Source of the DNA: Trematomus loennbergii
Lineage: Eukaryota; Chordata; Actinopteri; Perciformes; Nototheniidae
NCBI GenBank assembly: GCA_012861695.1
Contig: JAAOOA010000376.1
Coordinates: 186,001 to 250,000, forward strand
DNA length: 64,000 bases
Direction: 5' to 3'
In this document: positions 12,501 through 23,745 of the stretch, one piece after another
Layout: each line of letters begins with the position of its first letter
Numbering within the stretch: position 1 is the first letter of the stretch
The notes under the pieces: generated by a model
The model's database searches: none
The model's input: only the letters and a program-made list of their open reading frames with translations
What the model was told of the DNA's origin: nothing
Translations under genes and position numbers: made by a program

Positions 12501-13309
12501 CTTCCTAGAACTACCACATTTCCTTTTATAATACATGACAACAAGTTTTTTTTTTTTACTTTTATGCAATATGAACAGTTTTAAGTCAAATCTAAAAGAA
12601 ATTCCCTCCAAATATTTCAACACATTGCCTTAAAAATTCAGTTATTTGCTTTTTTTAAATCCATTTAGACAAATTCATTGTTTAGCATGATATCTCGATA
12701 AATATATATCATTAAATGCCATCAATTATAAAATCACCCAGGCCTAAATACCGTACTCATATTTAAACTGCATGCTTCCTAAAGCTCAGCACCTTGAAAA
12801 GTCTAATTTAAAACTCATTTAATTCTAATTTAAGACTAGACACTGAATATTAAATAACCTCACAGCCTTAATTCATGCCCATATAGTGAAAGGGATCAGG
12901 TGTAGCTGTAAAACACAGTTGCTATGATCTAATAAAGGTGTTATCAGTTCACATGTCATATAGTTTAAAAGGACAAACCCTGCAGAGTCACTGGACTCTG
13001 AGTCACTTCCTGCTCTCTGGCTTTGAGCTCCACCTTGGCTCGGCTCACCTTCCACTTCTCCGGTTACCTCCCCCCTGCAGGGCCCTCCCCCCCGCCCTAC
13101 TGTTGAGTCAGTCTGTGGGTGTGTGTTTGTGGGTGTGTGTGTGTGTGGGGGGGGGAGGCACTGCATCCAAAATCCCTCGATCCCTTGATGGACTGGTGGC
13201 CAAACCTCAAAGCTCTCCGTGAACTTTGCCCCTGAAAAATGTGCTCTCAGGAATGACAGGCATGTGGCCGGATTACCATATCGGCGTACCTTATTTATGA
13301 AGTCAGAGC

Positions 13310-13584
13310 TCCAAGAAGGAAGGAAGGAAGGGGAGGGGAGTGTTTGTGTTTTAAAGTGTAAGAAGAAGAAGAAGGAGGGAGGAAAAGGGAGTGAGAGAAC
13401 ACAGGCTGAAGGGAGAGAGGGAGTAGACTTTTAGAGAGACAGGAGAGTAAACCACGCAGTGTTCAGTTACCGGAGCTCCGATATGTCTGGTTTTAGACGA
13501 GCGAGGTGGCTTTAAGTTTTAGGACCTGCCGCCGACCTCGGGGGAGGAAGGGCCCGGCAGGCCAGTGGGGACGGGAGCCATAGC
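13310..13584 (+). promoter_or_regulatory. phactr4: purine-rich, then GC-rich promoter/5' UTR of the MGHSAS isoform
   Basis: A polypurine tract (AAGAAGGAAGGAAGG, AGAAGAAGAAGG) at 13313-13435 passes into a GC-rich stretch ending at the ATG at 13585. The exon is followed by a good donor, and no acceptor is seen upstream, so a promoter here is likely. No TATA box is visible. The exact start site is unknown. Confidence 0.45.
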
Positions 13585-13642
13585 ATGGGACACAGTGCTA
13601 GCAGTGAGACAGTGGCCCAGCAACAAGCTACACACAACACCG
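13585..13642 (+). CDS. phactr4: phactr4 coding exon 1 (start MGHSASSETVAQQQ)
   Basis: The ATG at 13585 encodes MGHSASSETVAQQQATHNT plus one base, ending at a G|GTGAGT donor (phase 1). An MG start with small residues resembles the MGQ start known for PHACTR2, and Gly-2 makes N-myristoylation possible (inference). It joins exon 2 at 23001 across a 9.4-kb intron. Confidence 0.75.
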
Positions 13643-14449
13643 GTGAGTTTAGACGCTCTGTTTGCTGTCGATTCAATTCAAGATGCAAAGGCTTTATTTC
13701 ATATGCTCAGTAGCTAAGGTGTTTTTATGAAAACCTTAAGTTGTTGTTTTTTTTAACAAGAGGGGTTATTGTTGTGCACAGATTCATCTATCAATTCTTA
13801 TGCTTGTTTATACATTCAAACACTATACTCTACCCTGCTGTTTAAATATTTTATTTGTTTTATCGTGCAGCACATCTTTTGGGACAGGAATTTTTTCATG
13901 CATGTCAGTTTATATTATGCTAGTTTTCATCTCGTATGCTTGTTAATATTTAGGTATGGAGAGTGGAAACATAAGGACTTCATTGTACTGTGCAACTGCC
14001 TGTTTCACTGTATATATGACGGTAAAATAGCTTGAGTCTTGAATGTTTTCGAAGGAAGGTAAACCCAACAAGGGGCGAGTGTCTCCAGGTGTTTTTGAGA
14101 GAGAGGCGGCAGGCACAGACAGGTGTAGAAGTATGCAAGCAGATGGAATGTGGTGATTGTGAAATGTTGAAACAAACTTCTCTCTGTCTGAAACACGGCT
14201 GCACGATTCGAGAAAAAGAACAAAGTTGAGATCATATTGGCTGATTTTACAATTGCGACATGATTCCAGTATTGATCGATCGTTTTTAAACATAAGTCAC
14301 ATTGTGATTGAAAACTTTTTTAAAGTACAAACAAAGATGCTGTTTGTAGGCTGGCACTCATTCAGAAAGATATGTGCAGCTTTACTCTATATATTCAACA
14401 TGTTGCCTTCTTTCATTGCTTGCCTTTCTTCTGCCATGTCACCTTTGCT

Positions 14450-14502
14450 GAGACGCTGTAACATTCCCCGCTGTGGGACTAATAAAAGGAATTCTGATTC
14501 TA
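14450..14502 (+). mobile_element. LINE 3' tail fragment
   Basis: The sequence CTGTGGGACTAATAAAAGGA followed by ATTCTGATTCT is the usual end of a class of fish LINEs and their SINE partners. Only the tail remains. Confidence 0.4.
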
Positions 14503-17036
14503 CCAAATATTGCTCTTACTACAATGTGGTTACAGCCCTAGTCCATATTGTGATTTCAATAGCATTAAGAATACTTATGCAACCCTTTTTTCTGCACTTA
14601 ACGCTCCTTCCCCCAGAGATTTGGGGGTACAAGGCACCGACTGACACCAGCTCTGCCCATGTGTATCACATCCTACTAAAACGCCTTTCTAGTCATACTT
14701 AACTCCACCTAATGTCTCGCTGGCTAAGCTAATAACAGTGCAAACTTTAAGAACCTGTTTTTGCTGTCAAAAGGAGGGTCCTCTCTCAGCTTTGCACACC
14801 TGCTCGATTCCCCCCTAATAACACAGCATGCAGCTTAAGGAATCCTGCATCTATGTCGCATGTCTGTCACCGCTTTTCTGCCGTGCTGTTAGTTTAAAGG
14901 AACTTTTTCGGTCAATATTTGCTCTGTTAAAACACTTCTCGACACGCGTGCCTTAATGAAACACGATGACATCCTCTTCGTTGCATATTGGCACTCTATG
15001 CAAACTGTATTTTTGTCTCTGGTGTGCTATTCTGTGGCGTTGGTGTTAATTGTCCTGTGATTGGGTAAGTCATATGGGCTGCTTGGAGTTACATCAGTGC
15101 AGGTTTCATGCTTTTAATAGTCCTTAGAGTTTAAATGGCTCGACATTTACCGAACAATTCATTTTATTCACAAACGGTTGAAAAAACGGGTAAAATCACA
15201 AGACACAATGCAGAAAGTAGAATGGGACACCTCAATAAGCTATCTGAAGGGGACTGACATTAATATATCTTACTAACACATCTAGAATTGGAGATATACA
15301 GAACAAAATTATACAGAAACCCCAAGCTAACTAAACCCCTGACAACCCTTGAAAACGCTAACCAAACACCTAAAAACAGGACTAATCTATCAATAACTAC
15401 TAAAATTATTCCAAATTATATATTTGATCAGCTTTACATTGGTTTAAAATAGATACAGTTCAATAAACAGACACGGCAGTTAACAAAGAATGGTTCAAGC
15501 CTATGTTGTTGCTACGGTCTTGCTTCACTTCTGTTGAAACAAGCGTTGCTGTTTGGAGTCTCTTTATAAATGCATACCTGCGGCCTGAGTGTTGGTGTTT
15601 GGTTTAAGCTTTGTAAGACTTTTCCGCTCTTGACTATCTTTTAGCTCCATCACGGGTCGGTGCCTTTTAATTCTCTTGTTGGTTCTGTGAAAAACAACCA
15701 TCTCAGGTTGTCATGCTCTACTGTACAACGTCACCACATCACACTCTGCTTCTGTAGTGTTCTCCCAGTTCACTGCCATCACTCCTCCCAGTTTAACAGC
15801 CACTGGGTTATGTGTCAGGAATAGCTGAAAGTTCACTGACCTCTGTTTGCCTCCATTTCAGCATGGGGTTTCACACATACATGCAACAGGCTGCTTGTTT
15901 CTTACACTGGGTTGATACCAAAGCATGTTAGCATTTTACAGAGGGATGTCGTAATAGTGGAAATGTAGTAGTTGATTCCATTGAAATTAAGTTACATGAA
16001 TCTTGAGACCTAAGTTCAAACAACTCAAAATTCCCTCCTTTTGCACCATTTGCAAACTTGTTATTGTTAGCAAGTTGAACAGGTCATATTCCCTCTTTAA
16101 TATGCATATTGCTGTGAAAGCACTTTCCTCAGCTAACTGTATTTTCTTCAAGTTTCCCGCCAAAAATGACATTTTGAATTTCCTTTTGTTTTTGTAAACA
16201 TCTTGATATTTTTTTTATGTTCTTTTTCATGTACATCATGATTATAAATGACCAATAATCTTTTTTAACTGAATAAAGCTTGAACGCACCATTATGTAAA
16301 ACAATGCAACCACCGTAAGCGTTAGCTGTTAGCTTTGTTATTTACCTAAGAAGGATTGTGCTGCCGTCTAGCTGCTAACAGTTAACAAGTACGATCAGTA
16401 TACTATACAGTATAGTTTTTTTTAACGTTAGTAGTTGCAACTAAATAGCATTAATCAAGCACTTAGATATTTCTGTGACTAAACTGTGGGTGTCTTGGTA
16501 AAAACAATCAGCAATATGTTTGACATGTGTAGCTAAACAGCCTCAGCTCATTAGCATTAATGCAATGCATGCAAACTAAACTAAAACTAAACCCAGAAAA
16601 ACAGTTATCCCACATAAAAGATTACAAACAGGGCTGCTCATAGAGAAATGGATGTCATAAAATAAAGCCTACAGACACACAACCTAATTTAAACCTTACT
16701 TTGTGAAGCTGTGACATTTGATCGGCTCCCAGTAGTGTAAAGACAATAATAAAAAGGTCAAGGCTGAAGAGTAAACATCTTTCTTGTGATATATGTCTCA
16801 CTGCAGCAGTGCAATCGTTTGGAAATGTCTCATGTCAGGTTTGTACCTCGAGTAGTAATTTATCCGCCAGTTTATTGACGTGTTGAGCTCTCGAGGGATG
16901 CCTCTATTGCCGAAGTGATATGTTTACAGTGTCAGGGACAGTACGGATGTTTTGGATTGGTCAGCAGTATGCTCTCACACATTTAGGCATCCTATACTAC
17001 TATACTGACGGGGGATTTCTAAATTGGTTATGTCAC
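14503..17036. other. intron 1 sequence, nothing specific seen
   Basis: There is AT-rich intronic DNA with no repeat ends, no exon with paired splice sites that fits phase 1, and only short chance frames. Confidence 0.5.
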
Positions 17037-18089
17037 TTAACCAGTGACCCTGAGCCTGTTTTTCATATGACATTCCCAGAACAAATGATATATCTTCACT
17101 TCTAAAAGGGGTAAATTAATAATCTTTTTTCTCAAAGCAATGATAAACCTGTGAGTTGGATTAGAAGAGTCAGAATCAATATAGAATTTTTTTATTTTAA
17201 GTAAATTCAGATTGAACATTGAAAAAATTAAATTATAGTGTCCGTCCAAAAACATTACTTATAGTGAAAACTACCCTTGAATGATGGGATAGTAGACTAA
17301 TAGCTTCAGGAATCCAACTATAACATATAATAAGTACCTGTTTCAAGATTGATGCAAAACAAGTGACATTTGACCTTTTTAGAGAGATTTAGAAAAAAAC
17401 AACCACTTCTGGGGTCATTTGGGTGGATTTTCCATATGTCTAGCCCCCCTCTGTCGATTTTGATGATTGACACCTCTTTTTAATCGTTAGAGCCAATAGA
17501 ATCGAGGGAAGTTCCTAAAATCCATCTAAACATTACCCATTGGTGAATGAGTGATGCGTAGCCAGAATGCCTCGAACCGGAAGCTGTCATACACTCTGGT
17601 AGCTATCGTAGCAGCTAATATGAAATCTCCGTTATTGACATAAAAATGGAATGATGGATTATCAGTAATCATTTCAAAGTGACACGGACACATTGGATTA
17701 ACCAATGGATTAACCTTCAGCAGCGATGTTTTAAATGCCATTGAACACAACCTTTGATCAGAAACAGCAAAAGGTAAGACAAATTGGCAATGTTTGCTCC
17801 GTAAAGCTACGTGGTGTGATGTCTGGTTTTGCTTCCCATGTCGCGAGTTCTGATCGCTCAGTGATGATACTTACTGTATATGTCTGGAATCTGTGGAATC
17901 TCAGTTTGCTAATCGATATCTTGTTTGTGCAGATCCGATAAGTAATAACGGTATTTTACCTTGAGTTCTGTGCTAAGTGCGTTAGCATTTCTTTGCTCAG
18001 AGCCTTTGTTATTACCCTTTTGTTTCGTTTAGCTAAAAATGGTTAATATTGTTATAGCTGAGTTTCTTCCCGTTAAGTGAGTATGACAC
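17037..18089. mobile_element. left arm of a 1-kb inverted pair; TTAA-bounded
   Basis: The arm begins TTAACCAGTGACCCTGAGCC and runs to CCCGTTAAGTGAGTATGACA. Its reverse complement recurs at 20962-22031 with scattered mismatches. Shared landmarks include ACATATAATAAGTACCTG, CATTTGGGTG and GTTTGCTCCGTAAAGC. TTAA at both ends suggests a piggyBac-type non-autonomous element. No coding frame is convincing. Confidence 0.7.
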
Positions 18090-18874
18090 AGCCATAGTTT
18101 GTTAAATGTTAAGAAGCCCTCAGACGCTGTTTCTTGCAAGATGTTGTGTTTTGGCCCCGTCCGCTTGGCCGTGGGGTTTAACTGGATCAAGCTGAACCAA
18201 AACATCTGTCTTGTCCAAATGTTATTGCGGATATTTCAGTGTTGGACCTCAATTAGACTATTCTATGGGTGGATATTCAGTGCTTTTGTACTAAATGTAG
18301 GCTATCAATTAAGGCGAACTGCAAAATAAGTCTTGTCAACACATGTTTTTATTTGAATAGTTAAAATCTGGAAATATGTACCCTTTCATTTTTGTGTTCC
18401 CATTGTTAGCAATACATGAAGAATCATTTCTGGAAGAGACCTACATGAATCATGCTCAGACTTTGTATTTTCTTTTTAAAAACTAAAGCATATCTTGGTT
18501 GGAGATTGTGTGGAGCAATTGTGTAATGGTAATAGGAGAACTACACGACATGACTATCTGACGTTTTGACCACCACACGGTTGTGTCCACAGGATGTGGT
18601 GAGATTAAGGTTAACCACCAAACATTAAGCACATTTATCTTAACTGTTTGGAAACTGCCAGCAACAAGAACACAAAGACACAAATACACTAACCCTAACC
18701 CTGCTCTTATATTCCTGACTGATCAAATTCTAGTGATGGAAAAAGACATAATGCATTAATCATCAACGCCTCCATTCAAAATGCAATAATGTCCTCATTG
18801 TGTGACCTTTGAAAACTCATCGGCAGGGTTTATAGTGATTATTAAAGGTAGCAATCCACTTTAATCCCTCAGTC

Positions 18875-19287
18875 TAAAGGCCGCTACACCCACCTGAGAC
18901 CAAAGAACGCGTACCGAAGGCGTCCCGACTTTGCCCGACTTTTACGTCAGCTACGTCGCCTGCATCAGCTACGCCGCCCGCCTACGAACACACCGCTTCA
19001 CACACACTTCAGTCGACGAGTGGCAATAACTGTCCTTACCAGCAGGCAGCGGTAGTGTGAACAGCCAATCAGAGTGATTGCTTGTCCCGACTTTCTCTGA
19101 CCTCCCGCGATTCAACATGTTGACATGTTGAATCGGCGTCGGGAGGCGTCGGGAGGTGTGAAAAGGTGCTGTAAAGAGACGACGGTGCGGGACACACAAA
19201 CCTGAGTAGGGCGCCGCGAATGCCCACTGCCTCTGACGGCCTCTGATGGCCTCTGACTCCCAAAATCGGGCTGGTGTCCGGGCCTTA
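18875..19287. mobile_element. TIR element with a strong internal hairpin
   Basis: The ends TAAAGGCCGCTACACC and, inverted, TAAGGCCCGGACACC are similar. The interior is CpG-rich (repeated GTCCCGACTTT and CGGGAGGCGTCGGGAGG), unlike its AT-rich surroundings. It is probably a short non-autonomous DNA transposon. Confidence 0.55.
19108..19135. repeat. perfect 12-bp stem palindrome
   Basis: CGATTCAACATG, then a TTGA loop, then CATGTTGAATCG. Flanking CCTCCCG and CGGGAGG extend the symmetry. It lies inside the 18875-19287 element. Confidence 0.9.
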
Positions 19288-20442
19288 ACATATGTGGGAC
19301 AAACCTGAAGCCTTTAATATCTTCAGTGTTGGTAAGGCAGGTAAATCCCAGCTGTCAGATTTTATTCAGGTGAAATCAGTCGGTCATAGTGTTGCTGAAA
19401 AGAAACACAACGTCCCTTTTTTTATCATTGCTTTCCATTGTTTCTCATGTCCTCCAAACACAATATTTCTCCCCGGTTCATATTGGCTGTCCACAATGAT
19501 TTATATTATTTTATTCTTCATACATCTTTTTTACTAAAATGTATCGAACTCTGTTTCATTCAGTAATGTAAGAATAGAAGTTCATATAACATAGAATACA
19601 AATATTTATAAAAACATATGAAGTTGAAGTAAAACTGTGCATATTGTACCGGTGACATGTAGTATCAATTATTACAGGTATATTTCATTATGGATATTAC
19701 AATATATACAGTGTTGTATTAGCATTATAAGATATTGATGCTGAATTGCACAGTTTAAATTGGCACATGCATGTATAATTATAGCTGAATGATATTGAAA
19801 ACAGATCATTTAGTTACAAGTCAGTGATTATAGCTTACCTTTCCATTGCAACAGCACTCACATGGAGTTTGTTTCTGAGAAATGTTTAAGGAATGTGTCA
19901 CCAAAGCGGATCAGTAACTTATTATGGACACGTACTCACGTTTTATCAACGATGCGTGTGTTTAATTTATTTTACCCTATTTTTCTTTTGATTTCCTCCT
20001 CTGAAATGCACAGTGGCTCCATATGACCTTGAGTGAGTCACAGACCACCAATATTATAAAATACTTCACTCTGTTAGTCACGTTACTCTATTGCACACAT
20101 TCCTTTTTCATCATAGAACATCCTCTGCTTGTGTCACCATCAATATCAGAAAATTGCTATTTTTGTTTTAAACCAGAGTAATAATTAAGCGCAGTAAACT
20201 AAACAAATACACAGCTGTGACGGAAACCATGGCTCAACATTCCCAAGTTGTCATCATGCATGCCACCATCACATTGTCAAATATTGCTCAATGTAAGCGC
20301 TCTGAGAGAATGAGCTCACCTTTACATTCAATGCTGTAGTGTTGTGTAACGGCTGCCGTGAGACTCATCACTGAATAATTATTATGGTGGTTTCACACTC
20401 ACTTAATGCTGTTTCATGGAAACTTTGAGTCACGGTTTCTGT

Positions 20443-20530
20443 AATAATAATAATACACTTTATTTATATAGCACCTTTCATGCACAAAGCAAAGTGAATT
20501 GAAAGTTAACCCACATTAAAAGCCAAGGTT
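20443..20530. mobile_element. short SINE/LINE remnant (TTTATTTATATAGCAC)
   Basis: The phrase ACTTTATTTATATAGCACCT followed by a degenerate AAAGTGAATTG is a widespread fish retroposon end. A related copy is at 32409-32590. Confidence 0.5.
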
Positions 20531-20961
20531 TTTAATAATAACTATTTATAACAAGTTTTTTACTTTGTTTCATTATTTCTTTGGTTTTATTGATGGTGAA
20601 CCTGACACCTGCAGATAATGTTCTGTACTATGGCATAGATCACATGATTGAAAATTACCTACCCCACCTTTAAAGCCGAGAAATCTGATCTGTTGCCTCC
20701 AGAAAAGAGGGACAGTTTTGTTTTGTTTTTAGATGATTTTTGTGGATATGCAATTAGGAATGCACTTTTTAAATTGCATTCCTCATCAGGCTTGTATTGG
20801 CAAGTATAACATCTGATGTATTGGACATAATCTAGTTTGTTTATATCCTATAATACAGGCATGCTTAATTGTATTCTATAGAAATCCTTTAACCTGGGCT
20901 GCTCGCTTTTTTTCACGAAACTGTGTCTCAGGACTTCTTAACATTTAAAAACCTATTAATG

Positions 20962-22031
20962 TGTCATACCCACTTAACGGGAAGAAACTCAGCTAACTGA
21001 AGATATGAACCATTTTTACCGAAACAAAACACAAGTCTAACAAGAAGCGTCTAAATGAGCCCTGAGCGAAAAAATGCTAACGCACTTAGCACAGAACTCA
21101 CGGTAGAAATACTTTATTACTTATCGGATCTGCACAAACAAGATATCAGCTAGCAAGCTGAGATTCCACAGATTCTAGAAATATAAGTATCACTGAGCGA
21201 TCAAACTCGCGGCAGGGGAAGCAAACCCAGACATCACACGACGTAGCTTTACGGAGCAAACACGGAAAATAGTCTTACCTTTGCTGTGTTTCTGATCAAA
21301 AGTCGTGTTCAATGGCATTAAAATGATAAAAACGCTGCTGTAGGTTAATCCAATGTGTACGTGTCACTTTGAAATTATTACTGATAATCCATCCTTCCAT
21401 TTTTGTCAAAAACTGAGATTTCATATTAGCTGCTATTAGAGCTACAACCCAGCTTCCGGTTTTGGGCATTCTGGCTACGCATCACTCATTCACCAATGGG
21501 TAATGTTTAGATGAATTTTAAGAACTGCCCCTCGATTCTATTGGCTCTAACGGTTCAAAAGAGGTGTCAATCATCAAATCGACCAAGGGGTTAGGGTTAT
21601 AGAAAATGCACCCAAATGACCCCAGAAGTGTTTGTTTTTTCAAATCTCTCTAAAAAGGTCAAATGTCACTTGTTTTGCATCAATCTTGATACAGGGTACT
21701 TATTATATGTTATAGTTTGGATTCCTAAAGCTTTTAGTCTCCGATCCCATCATTCAAGGGTGGTTTTCACTATACTGTAAGTAATGTTTTTTTTTTAGAC
21801 GGACACTATAATTTAATTTTTTTTACTATGTTCAATCTGAATTTACTTTAAAATAAAAAAAAATCTATATTGATTCTGACTTTTCTACATCCAACTCACA
21901 GGTTTATCATTACTTTGAGAAAAAAGATTATTCATTTACCCCTTTTAGAAGTGAAGATATAGTAATTTGTTCTGGGAATGTCATTTTCGAGCCTGAGACC
22001 TGAAAAACAGGCTCAGGGGTTAACAGGTTAA
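20962..22031. mobile_element. right arm of the 1-kb inverted pair
   Basis: Reverse complement of 17037-18089. TTAA occurs at 20974 and at 22020/22028. The outer end carries a small hairpin, GAGCCTG...CAGGCTC, at about 21990-22015. Similarity runs about 13 bp past the inner TTAA (GTGTCATACCCAC versus GTGAGTATGACAC inverted), so the duplicated unit is slightly larger than a TTAA-to-TTAA element. Confidence 0.7.
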
Positions 22032-22442
22032 GCAATTATGGTTTTTATTTGAGATGTTGTCCTTTTTTTACCCCTTTCATGACAATTTGTTCAGTAATTT
22101 GGGCACGGAAACAGAACATTTCCTGATCTGTAGTGTTTGCTGTCCTCAAAGAACACAGCAGTTGTTATCCGGATGTGAGCATTTAGCGGGAGTGAAGATA
22201 AAATTCCAATGTGCCCAATTTTGTAAAGGATGCATGCCAAGAATTTTGTGAAACCTTAATAATATCTAGGTTTTTAAATGACAACATAGCAGGGACTTGA
22301 CATCGACACAAAAGCACAATGAACTGTTCTACGTGTGATTGATCTATTTATGTTTTTCTTTGTTTACATTGATTGCGTTGGCCTTCTTTTGATCATGGCT
22401 ATCAATTCCCCCTGGCAAAACAAGGCCTAGTTAGTTAACTAT

Positions 22443-22960
22443 TTTAAAGGTCCCCTATTATACTGTTTTTCATCAATATATTACAGGTCTCAGATATATA
22501 TACAAACATGTCTCTGAAGTGTTTGGCTCCAAACACCAAACAGATCATTGCAGCATTACCCATAATCCCCTCTGTTTCAGCCCTGTTTCAAAAGAGCTGA
22601 TTCTCTGTCTGTTACTTTAGATGAAAATAAGGAGCCCCTCCCCACGCCCCTCTGAGAGATATTTGGTTACAAAGAACACAATGGTGCTCTAGGAGGAGAT
22701 TCAGGTGATAAGGTGGGGGGGGGGTTACCTTGGTTGGTGATTGGCTAATGGTTACACAAGCCAACAAATCGTTATGACATCATAAAGTGGCCAAAATCTG
22801 ATCAGCTCATTTTCAGACAGGTTTTTATATAAATGGATCATGACAGAAAGAGAGAGAATCTTTTTCCTGAAACTTTCAGAGTCTCTTTACACAGAGGGGA
22901 CACATGTTGATGTATATAAGACATGAACAAGTAGATTTTGCATAATAGGTGACCTTTAAA
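22443..22960. mobile_element. MITE, TTTAAAGGTCCCC/TAATAGGTGACC family
   Basis: The ends TTTAAAGGTCCCCTATTAT and, inverted, TTTAAAGGTCACCTATTAT form the TIRs. The body is nearly identical to 47614-48124 (shared ATGTCTCTGAAGTGTTTGGC and AAGGAGCCCCTCCCCACGCC). High identity suggests recent spread. It lies 40 bp upstream of exon 2. Confidence 0.85.
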
Positions 22961-23000
22961 TATTTTTAAATATATAAAAGATTTTTTCCTGTTCATGCAG

Positions 23001-23171
23001 ACGATGAGGTCGACCTGCAACAAGGCAATAAAGGAAGCGAAGAAGGAAGCTCCAGTGGGGGATCGCCACAAACCAAACGCAAAGGAAAGTTCTCCAAGAT
23101 GGGACGGATCTTCAAACCCTGGAAATGGAGAAAGAAGAAGCCAAGTGACAAGTTTACTGAAACATCAATAG
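23001..23171 (+). CDS. phactr4: phactr4 exon 2: acidic stretch and [10 protein letters not shown] block
   Basis: The acceptor is GTTCATGCAG and the donor ATAG|GTATGT. It enters and leaves in phase 1. The product runs from [12 protein letters not shown] through [20 protein letters not shown] to SDKFTETSI. The basic [10 protein letters not shown] block is diagnostic of all PHACTR proteins, and in the family it lies just before the first RPEL and acts in nuclear import. This is the common second exon for all three proposed starts. Confidence 0.93.
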   Translation, partial: TMRSTCNKAIKEAKKEAPVGDRHKPNAKESSPRWDGSSNPGNGERRSQVTSLLKHQ

Positions 23172-23408
23172 GTATGTTGGGTTTAAAGGTGTTGTAATGA
23201 CTTTCATTGGACACAAACGTTACTTTTCTTAGTTATTACTTAGAAAAAACTATAAAATCTTTTGATATTGACAACAAACTTGAAGAATCCACATTTAAAT
23301 ATGACAGTCTGTGTTAGGGAATCTACTCTGAGTGTTGGGGCATTCATCCATTTTGCGCACAGTGAAAATTGTTTCATAGTTTTCCCTTTTGTATATTTCT
23401 ATTTTCAG

Positions 23409-23489
23409 TCTTGGAAAGAAGGATTTCTGTCCGAAAAAGCCGCCAAGAGCTGATTGCCAGAGGGGTTTTAAAGGATATTCCAGAAAGTG
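23409..23489 (+). CDS. phactr4: phactr4 exon 3: first RPEL-like repeat
   Basis: The exon is 81 bp and phase 1 to phase 1. It encodes VLERRISVRKSRQELIARGV then LKDIPES. This aligns with the N-terminal RPEL of the family, which binds G-actin. The RP pair is KS here (RKSRQEL), so the repeat is non-canonical, as in some other PHACTR first repeats. Confidence 0.93.
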
Positions 23490-23745
23490 GTAGGTCGAGC
23501 CTTTTCTGAGGATATTCTATGCATGCATATTCATATTTATATTTTTGTGTAAATATTGGCTTTATTTTTCATTTGTTACAACAGTTTTTAAATAGCTTTT
23601 ATAATAGAACTATTCTTTGCTAATACAAAAATGTCTTTGTGTGTCTCTGTATGCACCATTTATACCAAATTCCTTGTATGTGTAACCCTACTGATTTTGA
23701 TGATTCGGTTCCCTTTTGACTGTATTTCACTGATTGTGTCTTCAG

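Noticed and set aside
17526..17750. Short protein in the inverted-repeat arm
   Set aside because: The matching region of the other arm does not keep the frame, so it is not under coding constraint.
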